NCBI GenBank assembly: GCA_012840975.1
Contig: DUVP01000010.1
Coordinates: 1 to 64,000 of the forward strand
Direction of reading: 5' to 3'
DNA: 64,000 bases
Origin: Mogibacterium sp.
GTDB lineage: Bacteria; Bacillota; Clostridia; Peptostreptococcales; Anaerovoracaceae
Below are positions 1 through 8,961 of this stretch, piece by piece (the stretch's first letter is position 1; each line of letters begins with the position of its first letter). The notes beneath the pieces are model-generated. The model saw nothing but the letters and a program-made list of their open reading frames with translations. It was not told the DNA's origin and did not search any database. The position numbers and the translations under genes were made by a program.

Positions 1-22
1 AAATCCTATTATTTTTTAATAG

Positions 23-113
<91 letters not shown>

Positions 114-127
114 GAACCTTAAAGCAT

Positions 128-219
128 GGAGAAGTACTCAAGAGGCTGAAGAGGACGGTTTGCTAAACCGTTAGGGTTCGTATAGGGCCGCATGGGTTCG
201 AATCCCATCTTCTCCGCCA
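128..219 (+). tRNA. tRNA-Ser (anticodon GCT)
   Basis: Acceptor arms GGAGAAG/CTTCTCC, anticodon loop TTGCTAA (anticodon GCT), a long class II variable arm, the TTCGAATCC T-loop and an encoded CCA end. Confidence 0.97.
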
Positions 220-223
220 TCAT

Positions 224-299
224 AGGGGCATAGCTCAGTTGGTAGAGCAGCGGTCTCCAAAACCGCGTGCCGTGGGTTCAAGTCCTACTGCCCCTGCCA
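224..299 (+). tRNA. tRNA-Trp (anticodon CCA)
   Basis: Acceptor arms AGGGGCA/TGCCCCT, D-arm TAGCTCAGTTGGTAGAGCA, anticodon loop CTCCAAA (anticodon CCA), T-loop GGTTCAAGTCC and an encoded CCA end. Confidence 0.97.
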
Positions 300-308
300 A
301 TTAAATAA

Positions 309-385
309 CGGGGTGTAGCGCAGCTTGGTAGCGCAACTGGTTTGGGACCAGTGGGCCGCGGGTTCAAATCCTGCCACCCCGACCA
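309..385 (+). tRNA. tRNA-Pro (anticodon TGG)
   Basis: Acceptor arms CGGGGTG/CACCCCG, anticodon loop TTTGGGA (anticodon TGG), T-loop GGTTCAAATCC and an encoded CCA end. Confidence 0.97.
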
Positions 386-419
386 TCTTCTTGAATATAT
401 GCTATCTACAAAACACTTT

Positions 420-495
420 GGGCCATTAGCTCAGTGGTTAGAGCAACCGGCTCATAACCGGTTGGTCCTTGGTTCGAACCCAAGATGGCCCACCA
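420..495 (+). tRNA. tRNA-Met, elongator type (anticodon CAT)
   Basis: Acceptor arms GGGCCAT/ATGGCCC, anticodon loop CTCATAA (anticodon CAT) and an encoded CCA end. The first acceptor pair is a normal G-C pair, which argues against initiator tRNA. A TilS-modified Ile-CAT tRNA cannot be excluded from the anticodon alone. Confidence 0.93.
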
Positions 496-509
496 TAAAA
501 ACAAAATTT

Positions 510-585
510 GCCCAGATAGCTCAGTCGGTAGAGCAGGAGACTGAAAATCTCCGTGTCCTTGGTTCAATTCCGAGTCTGGGCACCA
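510..585 (+). tRNA. tRNA-Phe (anticodon GAA)
   Basis: Acceptor arms GCCCAGA/TCTGGGC, anticodon loop CTGAAAA (anticodon GAA) and an encoded CCA end. It is the last gene of the cluster and sits directly before a terminator hairpin. Confidence 0.97.
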
Positions 586-622
586 AAACAGGTTGAAGCG
601 TAATTGTTTCAGCCTGTTTTTG
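586..622 (+). terminator. Terminator of the tRNA cluster
   Basis: The inverted repeat ACAGGTTGAA / TTCAGCCTGT (one G-U pair) has an eight-base loop and runs into a T tract. It begins right after the CCA of tRNA-Phe. Confidence 0.85.
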
Positions 623-749
623 TATTAAAAATGATTAAAATCGCTAAACCTTATCTAAATAAATGTAAAGTCTGCTTGACATTGATTTTCATGATGATAA
701 ACTATCTCTGTATAACTATGTTCAATTAAAAGAAAAGACTTTAAATTAT

Positions 750-963
750 ATGGAGAATCGTCTCGCGGAAATAAGAAAGAAAAAGAAAATAGGACAAAAT
801 TATCTTGTCGAAAAAATTGGTGTTTCCAGACAGACGATTAGTTCTATAGAAAATGGTAGATGTACACCATAACTGGAACTTGCACTGGATATTGCTAATC
901 TTCTTGATGTGCCTGTAGAAGAGATTTTTATTCATGAAAATAGATTCAAGAGAGAAAAAAATG
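750..963 (+). pseudogene. Broken XRE-family HTH regulator
   Basis: Reading from the ATG at 750 gives a small Cro/C1-type helix-turn-helix protein (MENRLAEIRKKKK..., then QNYLVEKIGVSRQTISSIENG). It stops at TAA 870-872 after 40 codons. The same frame continues with LELALDIANLLDVPVEEIF, the expected second half of such a regulator (helices 4-5). One nonsense change, where the family usually has Ser or Thr before LELA, therefore explains the break. The 3' end is approximate because the frame runs into the start of the next gene. Family: small YgzD/PlcR-like regulators of about 65-70 residues. The function is probably lost, although a 40-residue peptide could still be made. Confidence 0.7.
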
Positions 964-3483
964 AAAAAAAGAAACAGACTTATTAAAAATCTTACGCATA
1001 TATTTGTTTTCCTTTTATTGGCAGGATTTATTTTTCTTGTACAACCAATAGATACCTATGCTGCTTCAGTCCCATCAGGAACAGGGGTTGTTAAAGTGAA
1101 AGAAGGAGCTTACTTAAGAAAAAGAGCTTCCACGTCTTCAAGCAGATTAAGACTTCTCAAAAAAGATACAAAACTGACAATATATAGAGAAGTGTTTAAA
1201 AGTAAAACATCTACAAGAGCAAGATACAAATGGTATTATGTAAATGCAAACGGCAGAAAAGGTTATATTAGATCGGATTGTGTCGGTTCCGTAAGATATT
1301 CGGCAGTTTCTGCAAAAATAAACGGAAAAGTTAATTACAGAGTCGGACCGGGACTCAGAATGAAAAAAACGGGAGTCTTCCGAAAAGGAACAGCTGTAAC
1401 TGTATATATGAAAGCGACACCGGTTTCCTCGACCAGGGGTTCAACTTCAACCTGGTATAAAATTAAGAAAGGAAGCAGATATTATTATGTCAGCTCCTCA
1501 TATGTAGACATTGTCGGAAGTATTTTTGTAAATAATACAACTACATCAAATACAACAAATGATAATGCAAGTACAAATACTGATAAACCTTCAACATCGA
1601 CATCTATGTCACAGATGACAAATGCCGAATTTGAAACATATATGACTAAACAGGGATTTCCGAGTTCATATAAAACAAAATTAAGAGCTCTTCATAAAGC
1701 ACATCCTGAATGGATATTTGTTGCAAAACATACCGGAATTTCATGGTCGACGGCTGTAAGCAAACAAAGTGCTAACGGAGTGTCACTGATACATGCAAGC
1801 GAACCGCTTTCACGAAGAGCTACAGATTCAAAGAGTTTTACCTCAGGAACACGTAACGTATATAAATATGCTTCTACATCCAAAAAAATCGGTCAAGTAA
1901 AGAACAAAGCCAAATTTACTGTTTTGACAGAAGTCTGGAAGGGTAAAACAAGATGGTGCAAGATAAAGACTGCTGATGGTCTGACAGGATACATTCAGGG
2001 AGCTCTTTACAGATATAGTTATCCTTCTACAATTTCCGGAGTTACAAATGATTCAGATGTGAATATAAGAAAAGGTGCCGGAACGGATAACGCGGCTATA
2101 AAATCCCTCTCTAAAGGTACTAGGATTAGCATAGTGCTTCAAGCTACCGATAAGAGCGGTAATGTATGGTATAAAATACGAAATGGAAGCGGCTATGCTT
2201 ATATTATAGCCAAGTATGTTGATGTAGATCAGACAGTAGAAACGAAAGAAACTGTTACTACAGTCAAATTAAGCGAGGCATATCCAAAGGGAGCATCTTC
2301 TGCGAGTTTGCAGTACAGGGCGGCACCAAATAAAAATTTTCCGGGAATCGGAAATATTTCTGCAGGAACTGAATTTACGATTATTGCATCTGTTAATGAC
2401 TTGTTTGGAGAAGTATGGTATCAGATATATCTTGACGGTGATATTGTATATATAGAGTCGGAAAATGTTATAACAGTCGGAGAAATTAAACCAACGGAGT
2501 ATCCGACATCTATAACAGGTAAGACTACAGATGCATTGAATTACCGTACAGGTCCGGGAACCTCATATTCAGTAGCCGGCACTTTCAATAGCGGCACAAA
2601 AGTAAAAATTACAGATTCTGTCGTCAAAAACTCTGAAACCTGGTACGCTATCGATATAGACGGTAAAGAATATTATTCTTCGGCACTTTACATAAATATT
2701 GATCTTGTTGCTGCACCTTTGAACTCTGTACCTGAAATCACAAAAGAGACAAAGACAACTAAAATCACAGCTAAGCCGAATACACTTACAGGAACAGGTT
2801 CAGTTCTTGAAGGCAGATGGATTCCAAAGGATGGATCTACCTGGTTCAATGCAAACAGTAAAACAGTTGCGTATTACCTTGACCCGAGAAATTTCCTGAA
2901 CGAAGACAGGATTTACATGTTTGAGAATCTTTCTTATCAGAAGGATTATCAGACAAGGGCGGTAGTTTCCAAAGTTCTTACGGGAACACAGCTACCTAAA
3001 TACGGATTTTCCTCAAGGATATTTGTGGATGCCGGTTCAATATATGATATCAGTCCGGTATTCCTTGCAGCAAGAGCAAGGCAAGAGACGGGCGGAGGAA
3101 GCGTTGCTATCAGCGGGAAATATGGAGTATATAACCCGTTTAATATCGGAGCTACAAGTTCATCTAATCCGGTAATGAACGGAATTAATTATGCACGTAA
3201 AAGAGGATGGACAACTCAGAAAAAGGCTGTAAACGGAGGGGCTTCTTTCTTGGCAAGTGGATATATCAATGCGGGTCAGAACTCAATATACTTTCAGAAG
3301 TTCAATGTTGCTAACGGTTTATCCAAACTTGCGACTCATCAATATATGACAAATATTCAAGCTCCATACCATGAGTCATATACAACGAAGATTTCTTATA
3401 AAGCATTCGGCATAACGGAAGAGCCTTTGACATTTATAATACCTGTGTATAAAGGAATGCCTTCATCCACGAAACTCCCATAG
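961..3483 (+). CDS. Secreted multi-SH3b glucosaminidase-domain protein
   Basis: A cell-wall protein of about 840 residues. It has an N-terminal signal peptide (MKKRNRLIKN, then a hydrophobic run ending near TYAAS). Six SH3b-like modules follow at about 42-110, 119-185, 275-352, 360-427, 440-507 and 519-584. The C-terminal part (about 615-800) matches the endo-beta-N-acetylglucosaminidase family (GH73-like), with FLAARARQETGGG around the probable catalytic Glu709 and YNPFNIGA. A segment with HPEWIF (about 225-260) is typical of clostridial proteins of this kind. It is likely exported, binds peptidoglycan through SH3b modules and cleaves glycan strands during growth or division. I chose ATG 961 because the signal peptide begins there; an upstream ATG at 934 would add nine charged residues. 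Confidence 0.88.
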   Translation: MKKRNRLIKNLTHIFVFLLLAGFIFLVQPIDTYAASVPSGTGVVKVKEGAYLRKRASTSSSRLRLLKKDTKLTIYREVFKSKTSTRARYKWYYVNANGRKGYIRSDCVGSVRYSAVSAKINGKVNYRVGPGLRMKKTGVFRKGTAVTVYMKATPVSSTRGSTSTWYKIKKGSRYYYVSSSYVDIVGSIFVNNTTTSNTTNDNASTNTDKPSTSTSMSQMTNAEFETYMTKQGFPSSYKTKLRALHKAHPEWIFVAKHTGISWSTAVSKQSANGVSLIHASEPLSRRATDSKSFTSGTRNVYKYASTSKKIGQVKNKAKFTVLTEVWKGKTRWCKIKTADGLTGYIQGALYRYSYPSTISGVTNDSDVNIRKGAGTDNAAIKSLSKGTRISIVLQATDKSGNVWYKIRNGSGYAYIIAKYVDVDQTVETKETVTTVKLSEAYPKGASSASLQYRAAPNKNFPGIGNISAGTEFTIIASVNDLFGEVWYQIYLDGDIVYIESENVITVGEIKPTEYPTSITGKTTDALNYRTGPGTSYSVAGTFNSGTKVKITDSVVKNSETWYAIDIDGKEYYSSALYINIDLVAAPLNSVPEITKETKTTKITAKPNTLTGTGSVLEGRWIPKDGSTWFNANSKTVAYYLDPRNFLNEDRIYMFENLSYQKDYQTRAVVSKVLTGTQLPKYGFSSRIFVDAGSIYDISPVFLAARARQETGGGSVAISGKYGVYNPFNIGATSSSNPVMNGINYARKRGWTTQKKAVNGGASFLASGYINAGQNSIYFQKFNVANGLSKLATHQYMTNIQAPYHESYTTKISYKAFGITEEPLTFIIPVYKGMPSSTKLP

Positions 3484-3495
3484 ATGAAATTGATT

Positions 3496-3524
3496 TTGTA
3501 TAATACACACGGATATGCTAAAAT
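3496..3524 (+). promoter_or_regulatory. Sigma-A-type promoter for pduL
   Basis: TTGTAT and TAAAAT are separated by exactly 17 bases, with a TGC extended -10 element. They lie between the glucosaminidase gene and pduL. No experiment backs this; it is a consensus match. Confidence 0.6.
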
Positions 3525-3584
3525 GATATAGGAAATTAGGGGAAAACCCCTTAAAATATGTGAGAAGATGAAAGGAAATGATAA

Positions 3585-4160
3585 ATGGAAAAGAGAATAA
3601 ATGTAGAAATTTCGGCAAGACACGTACATCTTCCTGAAGATGTGTATAAGACCCTTTTCGGTGCAGATGCAGAAATGACACCGGTAAAGTATCTGACAGC
3701 AGGTGGTGCATTCGTAGATGAAAAGAGAGTTACCCTTGTTGGACCTAAGGGTGAGATGAAGAGAGTTGCTATCCTTGGACCTTACAGACCTTTACAGGTT
3801 GAGCTTTCAAAGACAGATGCTCGTACCCTGGGTCTTGACGCACCTATAAGAATTTCAGGAAATATTAAGGGCAGTTCTCCGGTTAAAATTATAGGTGATG
3901 CCGGTGAATATGATGCAGCAGAGGGTGCAATCGTAGCAAAAAGACATATTCACATTGCGGAAGAGGATGCTGAGAAATGGGGTTTGACTAAAGACTCTGT
4001 TATCAAAGTCAAAATCGAGACACCGGATCGTACTACAATTTATGATGATGTGCTGGTAAGACCAAATCCGGGTCCGGCACCTACAATCCTGCATCTTGAT
4101 ACAGATGAAGGTAATGCAGCCGGGATGACAGGGCCACAGGACGGTTTTATAGTTGATTAA
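3585..4160 (+). CDS. pduL: Phosphate acyltransferase PduL
   Basis: A 191-residue PduL/PTAC family enzyme that interconverts acyl-CoA plus phosphate with acyl-phosphate plus CoA. Two beta-barrel halves are visible, each with a histidine motif that binds the catalytic metals: ISARHVHL near residue 11 and AKRHIHI near 122. It lacks an N-terminal encapsulation peptide, and no microcompartment genes are near. It therefore probably acts as a cytosolic phosphotransacetylase in acetate or propionate fermentation rather than inside a shell. The start is supported by AAAGGA upstream. It has its own promoter and terminator, so it is monocistronic. Confidence 0.93.
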   Translation: MEKRINVEISARHVHLPEDVYKTLFGADAEMTPVKYLTAGGAFVDEKRVTLVGPKGEMKRVAILGPYRPLQVELSKTDARTLGLDAPIRISGNIKGSSPVKIIGDAGEYDAAEGAIVAKRHIHIAEEDAEKWGLTKDSVIKVKIETPDRTTIYDDVLVRPNPGPAPTILHLDTDEGNAAGMTGPQDGFIVD

Positions 4161-4188
4161 TGTTATACAATAAGTAAAACGCATTTTA

Positions 4189-4231
4189 AAACACCGTAGA
4201 TTTATTATACAGACCTGCGGTGTTTTTTATT
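4189..4231 (+). terminator. Terminator between convergent pduL and yhcC
   Basis: Stem AACACCGTAG pairs with CTGCGGTGTT (one G-U pair), followed by six T. The A-rich left side lets it work for the minus-strand gene too. Confidence 0.85.
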
Positions 4232-4255
4232 TTATGAAACAGTTTTTCCGGAATT

Positions 4256-5149
4256 TTATTTATTGCAAAGTCGCCCTTGATATGTATTGCGATGCTTTAA
4301 CTCATAGTTTATTCGATTGAGTATTGTTCGTTTTTTATAACTCCATTCAGGAGACACAAGGATTTTGCGAGGAACATCCCCGGTCAGACGATGAATTGTA
4401 ATATCAGAGGGAATAATTTCAAGACAGTCGATTACAAGGTTCACATATTCATCAATGCTTTGAAAAGGTATATAATTCGGAAGTATTTTGTGGAGCCCGG
4501 AACCGTGCACCACATTTAAAAGATGGAGTTTAAGGCCGAAAATCGCTTTTTGAGAGACGTATTTAACGGATTCAAGGATTTGCTCATTAGATTCATTTGG
4601 GAGCCCCAGAATTAAATGTGTGACGATACGGATATTTCTTTCAAGCAGCTTGTCAACCGCATTATCGTATGTTTTAAGATCATATCCTATATTCATCATA
4701 TCTGACGTGTGGGGATGAATGGTTTGAAGGCCAAGTTCAATCCACATGAAATATTTTTTTTCAATTTCCTCAAGTAAATCCAGAACATCGTCATTTAAAC
4801 AATCAGGACGAGTTGCAATGACAATTCCGCTGATACGTTCATCGTCCAGTGCTTCATAATACTTTGCTCTAAGTATATCGACAGGTGCATATGTGTTTGT
4901 GTGTGATTGAAAATATGCAAGATATTTCACATCGGACCATTTCGATGAAAGAAGCTCAATCTGTTCAGATATTGTGGAAGACAATTCCCCTGAACCTTCA
5001 GGAGAACAAAAAAGACATCCACCTGTACTGATTTTGCCGTCACGATTAGGACAGCTAAAACCGGCATCAATACTGAGCTTTACAGTTTTATGTCCGAAAT
5101 ATGATTTCAGATAATCGCTGATAGAATTGTATCTTTCTCCGCCTTGCAT
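4256..5149 (-). CDS. TIGR01212-family radical SAM protein (YhcC-like)
   Basis: This 297-residue protein matches the YhcC radical SAM family. The cluster-binding cysteines are in FSCPNRDG and GGCLFC near residues 30-48. Downstream motifs YFQSHTNTYAP and IATRPDC are characteristic of the group. Radical SAM proteins use a [4Fe-4S] cluster to cleave S-adenosylmethionine; the substrate of this family is not known to me. It is monocistronic, divergent from queH and convergent with pduL. Its length is normal and no key residue is missing. Confidence 0.88.
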   Translation of the reverse strand: MQGGERYNSISDYLKSYFGHKTVKLSIDAGFSCPNRDGKISTGGCLFCSPEGSGELSSTISEQIELLSSKWSDVKYLAYFQSHTNTYAPVDILRAKYYEALDDERISGIVIATRPDCLNDDVLDLLEEIEKKYFMWIELGLQTIHPHTSDMMNIGYDLKTYDNAVDKLLERNIRIVTHLILGLPNESNEQILESVKYVSQKAIFGLKLHLLNVVHGSGLHKILPNYIPFQSIDEYVNLVIDCLEIIPSDITIHRLTGDVPRKILVSPEWSYKKRTILNRINYELKHRNTYQGRLCNK

Positions 5150-5151
5150 GT

Positions 5152-5180
5152 TTTATGAATCCCTTTGATTATGCTATAAT
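5152..5180 (+). promoter_or_regulatory. Extended -10 promoter for queH
   Basis: TATAAT at 5175 is preceded by TGC, with a poor -35 (TTTATG) at 17-base spacing. The TATAAT ends 32 bases before the queH start. Confidence 0.5.
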
Positions 5181-5212
5181 ATTTAAGTTGAATTAAATGA
5201 AAGGCGATAGAG

Positions 5213-5887
5213 ATGAAGAAAACCATCGGAACAACTTTTCTCGGATATTGTAATGGTAATTCGGATTTACTTGAGCAGGTTCATAATCCTGCTGTTAAGC
5301 AAATAAAACCGACTCTTCTTCTCCATGCCTGTTGCGGTCCTTGCACTACTGCTTGTGTGGAAAGACTCGCAAAAAATTATGATATAACTGTCTACTATTA
5401 TAATCCAAACATAACAGACAAGGAAGAATATCGTATAAGGCGGGAAACACTGATCCAATTTATTAATATTTTTAATAAGGAAAATAAGGGCATATGCAAT
5501 ATAAATTATCTGGAAGGACCCTACGAGCCTGAAAGATATCTTATTAAAACCAAAAATAATAAGACGGATTCTGAGGGTGGACCGCGCTGCAGTATATGTT
5601 TCCATATGAGAATGGAAGAGACGGCATCAAAAGCTTCAGAACTGGGCATCGATTACTTTACCACTACTTTATCTGTAAGTCCTCACAAGAACTACGAAAT
5701 TATAAGGACTATAGGAGCAGAGCTTGAGAAGAAATATAAAACTAAATTTCTTGATATAGATTTTAAGAAAAAGAACGGTTTCGGCAGAAGTGTGGAAATT
5801 TCAAAAGAATATGGCCTCTACAGACAGAATTTTTGTGGATGTGAGTATACGAGGTATTCTTCTGATAAAGACAGAAAAAAAATATAA
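5213..5887 (+). CDS. queH: Epoxyqueuosine reductase QueH
   Basis: This 224-residue protein belongs to the DUF208/QueH family, the cobalamin-independent enzyme that reduces epoxyqueuosine to queuosine in tRNA (last step of the pathway). The metal-cluster cysteines are visible: HACCGPC near residue 42, GGPRCSICFHMR near 130, and FCGCEY at the C-terminus. YNPNITDKEEY and SPHKN are family-typical. queA and tgt occur about 20 kb downstream, so the tRNA-bound half of the pathway is complete in this window. asnA starts nine bases after the stop and probably shares the transcript. Confidence 0.93.
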   Translation: MKKTIGTTFLGYCNGNSDLLEQVHNPAVKQIKPTLLLHACCGPCTTACVERLAKNYDITVYYYNPNITDKEEYRIRRETLIQFINIFNKENKGICNINYLEGPYEPERYLIKTKNNKTDSEGGPRCSICFHMRMEETASKASELGIDYFTTTLSVSPHKNYEIIRTIGAELEKKYKTKFLDIDFKKKNGFGRSVEISKEYGLYRQNFCGCEYTRYSSDKDRKKI

Positions 5888-5896
5888 ACTAAAAGG

Positions 5897-6916
5897 ATGA
5901 AAAAAATGAGCAAACTGATTATACCGGAGGGCTACACTCCGATTCTTGACCCAACGGAAACACAAAGAGCAATTAAAAGAATAAAGGATCATTTTCAGAG
6001 AGAGTTGGCACGCAATCTCAACCTAGGCAGAGTTAGTGCACCGCTTTTTGTATTCCCTGAAACCGGTCTGAATGATAACTTAAACGGATACGAAAGAAGA
6101 GTTGAGTTTACGATAAAAGACATTAATGAGAGAAAGGTTGAAGTTGTACAGTCTCTCGCAAAATGGAAGAGAATGGCCCTTGGCAGATACGATATACAAC
6201 CGGGGGTGGGTCTTTATACCGACATGAACGCTATCAGAAGAGATGAAGAGTTGGACAATATTCACTCTATATATGTTGACCAGTGGGACTGGGAAAAAGT
6301 TATTACGGAAGAAGAGAAAAGCGAAAAATATCTTGAGCATGTTGTTCGTATAATATATAGATGTTTACTTGATTTAGAAGAGTATGTAAACGATTACTAT
6401 CCACAGATCGGAACTCTCCTGCCTGAGAACATAACATTTATAGATTCACAGGATTTAGAAGACAGATATCCGGACAAAGAACCGATAGAAAGAGAAAAAC
6501 TGGCAGCGAAAGAGTACGGAGCTATATTCATAAAAAAAATAGGCCATAAACTTAAATCCGGAAAACCTCATGACGGAAGAGCTCCGGATTATGATGACTG
6601 GGAGCTGAACGGAGATATTATTTTCTGGAATCCTGTCCTTGAAGATCAACTGGAAATCAGCTCTATGGGAATCAGGGTAGATTCTGAAACAATGCTCAAA
6701 CAGCTTGAATTAGCTGACAAAATGCATAGAAAAGAAATGGATTTTCATAAGAATGTTATAAACGGAAAACTACCTCTTACAATAGGCGGAGGTATAGGAC
6801 AAAGCAGGTTATGTATGTTCTTCCTGAAAAAGGCTCATATAGGAGAGGTTCAGGTTTCTGTCTGGCCCGAGGACATGTTTCAGGAAGCAGCTAAAAATAA
6901 TATATTTCTTTTATAG
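5897..6916 (+). CDS. asnA: Aspartate--ammonia ligase
   Basis: Class II aaRS-like AsnA, 339 residues, which makes asparagine from aspartate, ammonia and ATP. It is full length and strongly conserved: YERRVEFTIKD, VVQSLAKWKRMAL, GLYTDMNAIRRDE, the VDQWDWEK active-site motif, and the C-terminal GGGIGQSR motif. ATG 5897 has an adjacent AAGGATG. ATG 5906 (MSKLIIPEGY) is an alternative start only three codons on. Confidence 0.96.
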   Translation: MKKMSKLIIPEGYTPILDPTETQRAIKRIKDHFQRELARNLNLGRVSAPLFVFPETGLNDNLNGYERRVEFTIKDINERKVEVVQSLAKWKRMALGRYDIQPGVGLYTDMNAIRRDEELDNIHSIYVDQWDWEKVITEEEKSEKYLEHVVRIIYRCLLDLEEYVNDYYPQIGTLLPENITFIDSQDLEDRYPDKEPIEREKLAAKEYGAIFIKKIGHKLKSGKPHDGRAPDYDDWELNGDIIFWNPVLEDQLEISSMGIRVDSETMLKQLELADKMHRKEMDFHKNVINGKLPLTIGGGIGQSRLCMFFLKKAHIGEVQVSVWPEDMFQEAAKNNIFLL

Positions 6917-6958
6917 TTATCTTTTAAGTTGTAATTTTAACGAAGATGAAAAAATGAT

Positions 6959-8953
6959 ATGCATTATATTGATGTTGTGGTTGATAATAGAAGCATATAT
7001 ACGGATAACTTCTATACATATCTTGCACCTAAAGAAGTAGGAGTTGGAGCTAAAGTAACGGTCCCTTTTGCTATGCGTAAAAAACCTGTCGATGCTTATT
7101 GTTTTGCGGAAAATATAGAGCCTTCAATTGATAAAAGCAAGATCAAAGAGATAATATCGTATGATTCTGAAAGATCTCTCAGCCCGGAAATGATAGAAAC
7201 ATCAGTATGGATGAGAAGAAGATATGGGATTAAATATATAGATGCTGTTAAGATGTTTACTGTTGGCGGGAAGAGACTTCCAAAGGCTAAGATTCACACT
7301 GTCAAAGAAGTAAAGTCTAAGAAACCGATCCTTACAGACGAACAGGAGTCCGCAACGAAAAAAATATTAAAACCAATCAGTGAGAATATAAATAAAACTT
7401 TTCTTATTAAGGGTGTAACTAACAGCGGGAAGACAGAAGTCTACATGAGAGCGGTAGAAGAAGCCCTTTCTTTAGGACGTACAGCAATTATACTTTTACC
7501 TGAAATAGCATTATCTTCTCAAGTTGAAAAAAGATTTATTAAAAGGTTTGGGAGAGAAAAAGTTGCAACTTTACATAGTAAACTTACAACTTCAAAAAAA
7601 CTTAGAGAATGGATCAGAATAAGAAGAGGCGAGGCGGAGATTGTTGTTGGTGCGAGAACATCGGTATTTGCACCACTTGAGAATATTGGAGTTATAGTAA
7701 TTGATGAAGAACATGAAGGGACATACAAATCAGACCACAATCCTAAATTTGAGACAATTGATATAGCGTATAAAAGAGCTTTGGCACATAATGCGGTCAT
7801 GATAATCGGAAGTGCAACTCCCAGTGTTGTGTCATATTATAGAGCGAAGACAGGGGTGTACGACCTCATTGAAATGAATGAGAGGGTCGGAAACAGCCTT
7901 ATGCCCGACATTGATGTTGTGGATATGAAAAATGAAATCAGAAGCGGAAATCTGGGGTACATATCTTTGAGACTGGCAGAAGAAATAAACAGGACTCTTG
8001 AGAAGAAAGAACAGGTTATATTATTCTTGAACAGACGAGGTTTTTCCACACAAATTCTCTGTCCTGAGTGCGGTTACAGGATGATCTGCGATGATTGCAA
8101 TATTGGATTAACATATCATAAATCTAAAAATGCAGCTGTATGCCACTATTGCGGCAAAAAATATCCTTTACCTGAGATTTGTCCGGATTGCGGGAGCAAG
8201 TTTATTAAATATTCCGGAGCCGGAACAGAAAAAATTGAAGAAGATGTCCGGAAGTTATGGAAAGAAGCGGGCATAGCAAGGTTTGATACAGATACTGCAT
8301 CTTCACACGACGATATAGACACTATAATAAATGACTTTAAACAGGGAAACACAGACATACTTATCGGAACACAGATACTTGCAAAAGGTCTTGACTTCCG
8401 GAATGTCGGACTTGTTGGAATAATTAACGCTGACACAGGTCTCAATATTCCGGACTACAGATCGCAGGAGAGGACGTTTCAACTTATAACGCAAGTTGCA
8501 GGAAGAGCAGGCAGAACAGGAGGAAAAAGTCTTGTTCTGATACAGACTTATGAACCGGACAGTGATGTTATAAAATATGCATCAGAAGGAGATTATGAGT
8601 CTTTTTATGAATCAGAGCTCCTTCACAGAAGCATTATGAATTATCCACCTTTTACAGATATAATATCAATAAGCTGTGTATCGGATGACAGTGGAATTTC
8701 AATGCATTATGCAAATCTGTTTAGAGAAATACTGATAAAAATAAAAAATGCTCCTAAGGACGCTGTTATACTCAGACCTAGAGAAGAAGAGATCAAGACT
8801 GATGGAAGAAAGAGAGTTACTTTTATCATAAAAGCACCAACAGGAAGCAGAATGGGATATGTAGATGCATATATGAAATTCAGAGATCAGTTAAATGCGA
8901 ACAAGGTGAATTGTTTTATAGAGATAGATATTAATCCTTACGGAATAACATAG
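6959..8953 (+). CDS. priA: Primosomal protein N' (replication restart helicase PriA)
   Basis: A 664-residue superfamily 2 helicase that reloads the replisome at stalled forks. Visible elements are an N-terminal 3'-DNA-end binding domain, Walker A GVTNSGKTE near residue 153, DEEH box VIVIDEEHEG near 248, and GSATPS. Eight zinc-binding cysteines follow (CPECG, CDDC, CHYCG, CPDCG at about 365-410), then LIGTQILAKGLDF and QVAGRAGR. It is shorter than most PriA proteins (over 700), mainly in linkers. def follows after eight bases, so both genes are in one operon. Confidence 0.95.
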   Translation: MHYIDVVVDNRSIYTDNFYTYLAPKEVGVGAKVTVPFAMRKKPVDAYCFAENIEPSIDKSKIKEIISYDSERSLSPEMIETSVWMRRRYGIKYIDAVKMFTVGGKRLPKAKIHTVKEVKSKKPILTDEQESATKKILKPISENINKTFLIKGVTNSGKTEVYMRAVEEALSLGRTAIILLPEIALSSQVEKRFIKRFGREKVATLHSKLTTSKKLREWIRIRRGEAEIVVGARTSVFAPLENIGVIVIDEEHEGTYKSDHNPKFETIDIAYKRALAHNAVMIIGSATPSVVSYYRAKTGVYDLIEMNERVGNSLMPDIDVVDMKNEIRSGNLGYISLRLAEEINRTLEKKEQVILFLNRRGFSTQILCPECGYRMICDDCNIGLTYHKSKNAAVCHYCGKKYPLPEICPDCGSKFIKYSGAGTEKIEEDVRKLWKEAGIARFDTDTASSHDDIDTIINDFKQGNTDILIGTQILAKGLDFRNVGLVGIINADTGLNIPDYRSQERTFQLITQVAGRAGRTGGKSLVLIQTYEPDSDVIKYASEGDYESFYESELLHRSIMNYPPFTDIISISCVSDDSGISMHYANLFREILIKIKNAPKDAVILRPREEEIKTDGRKRVTFIIKAPTGSRMGYVDAYMKFRDQLNANKVNCFIEIDINPYGIT

Positions 8954-8961
8954 GAGAGAAG

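Noticed and set aside
741-935. Minus-strand 64-residue frame
   Set aside because: It lies opposite the broken XRE regulator, has no domain and no ribosome site; it is a shadow frame.
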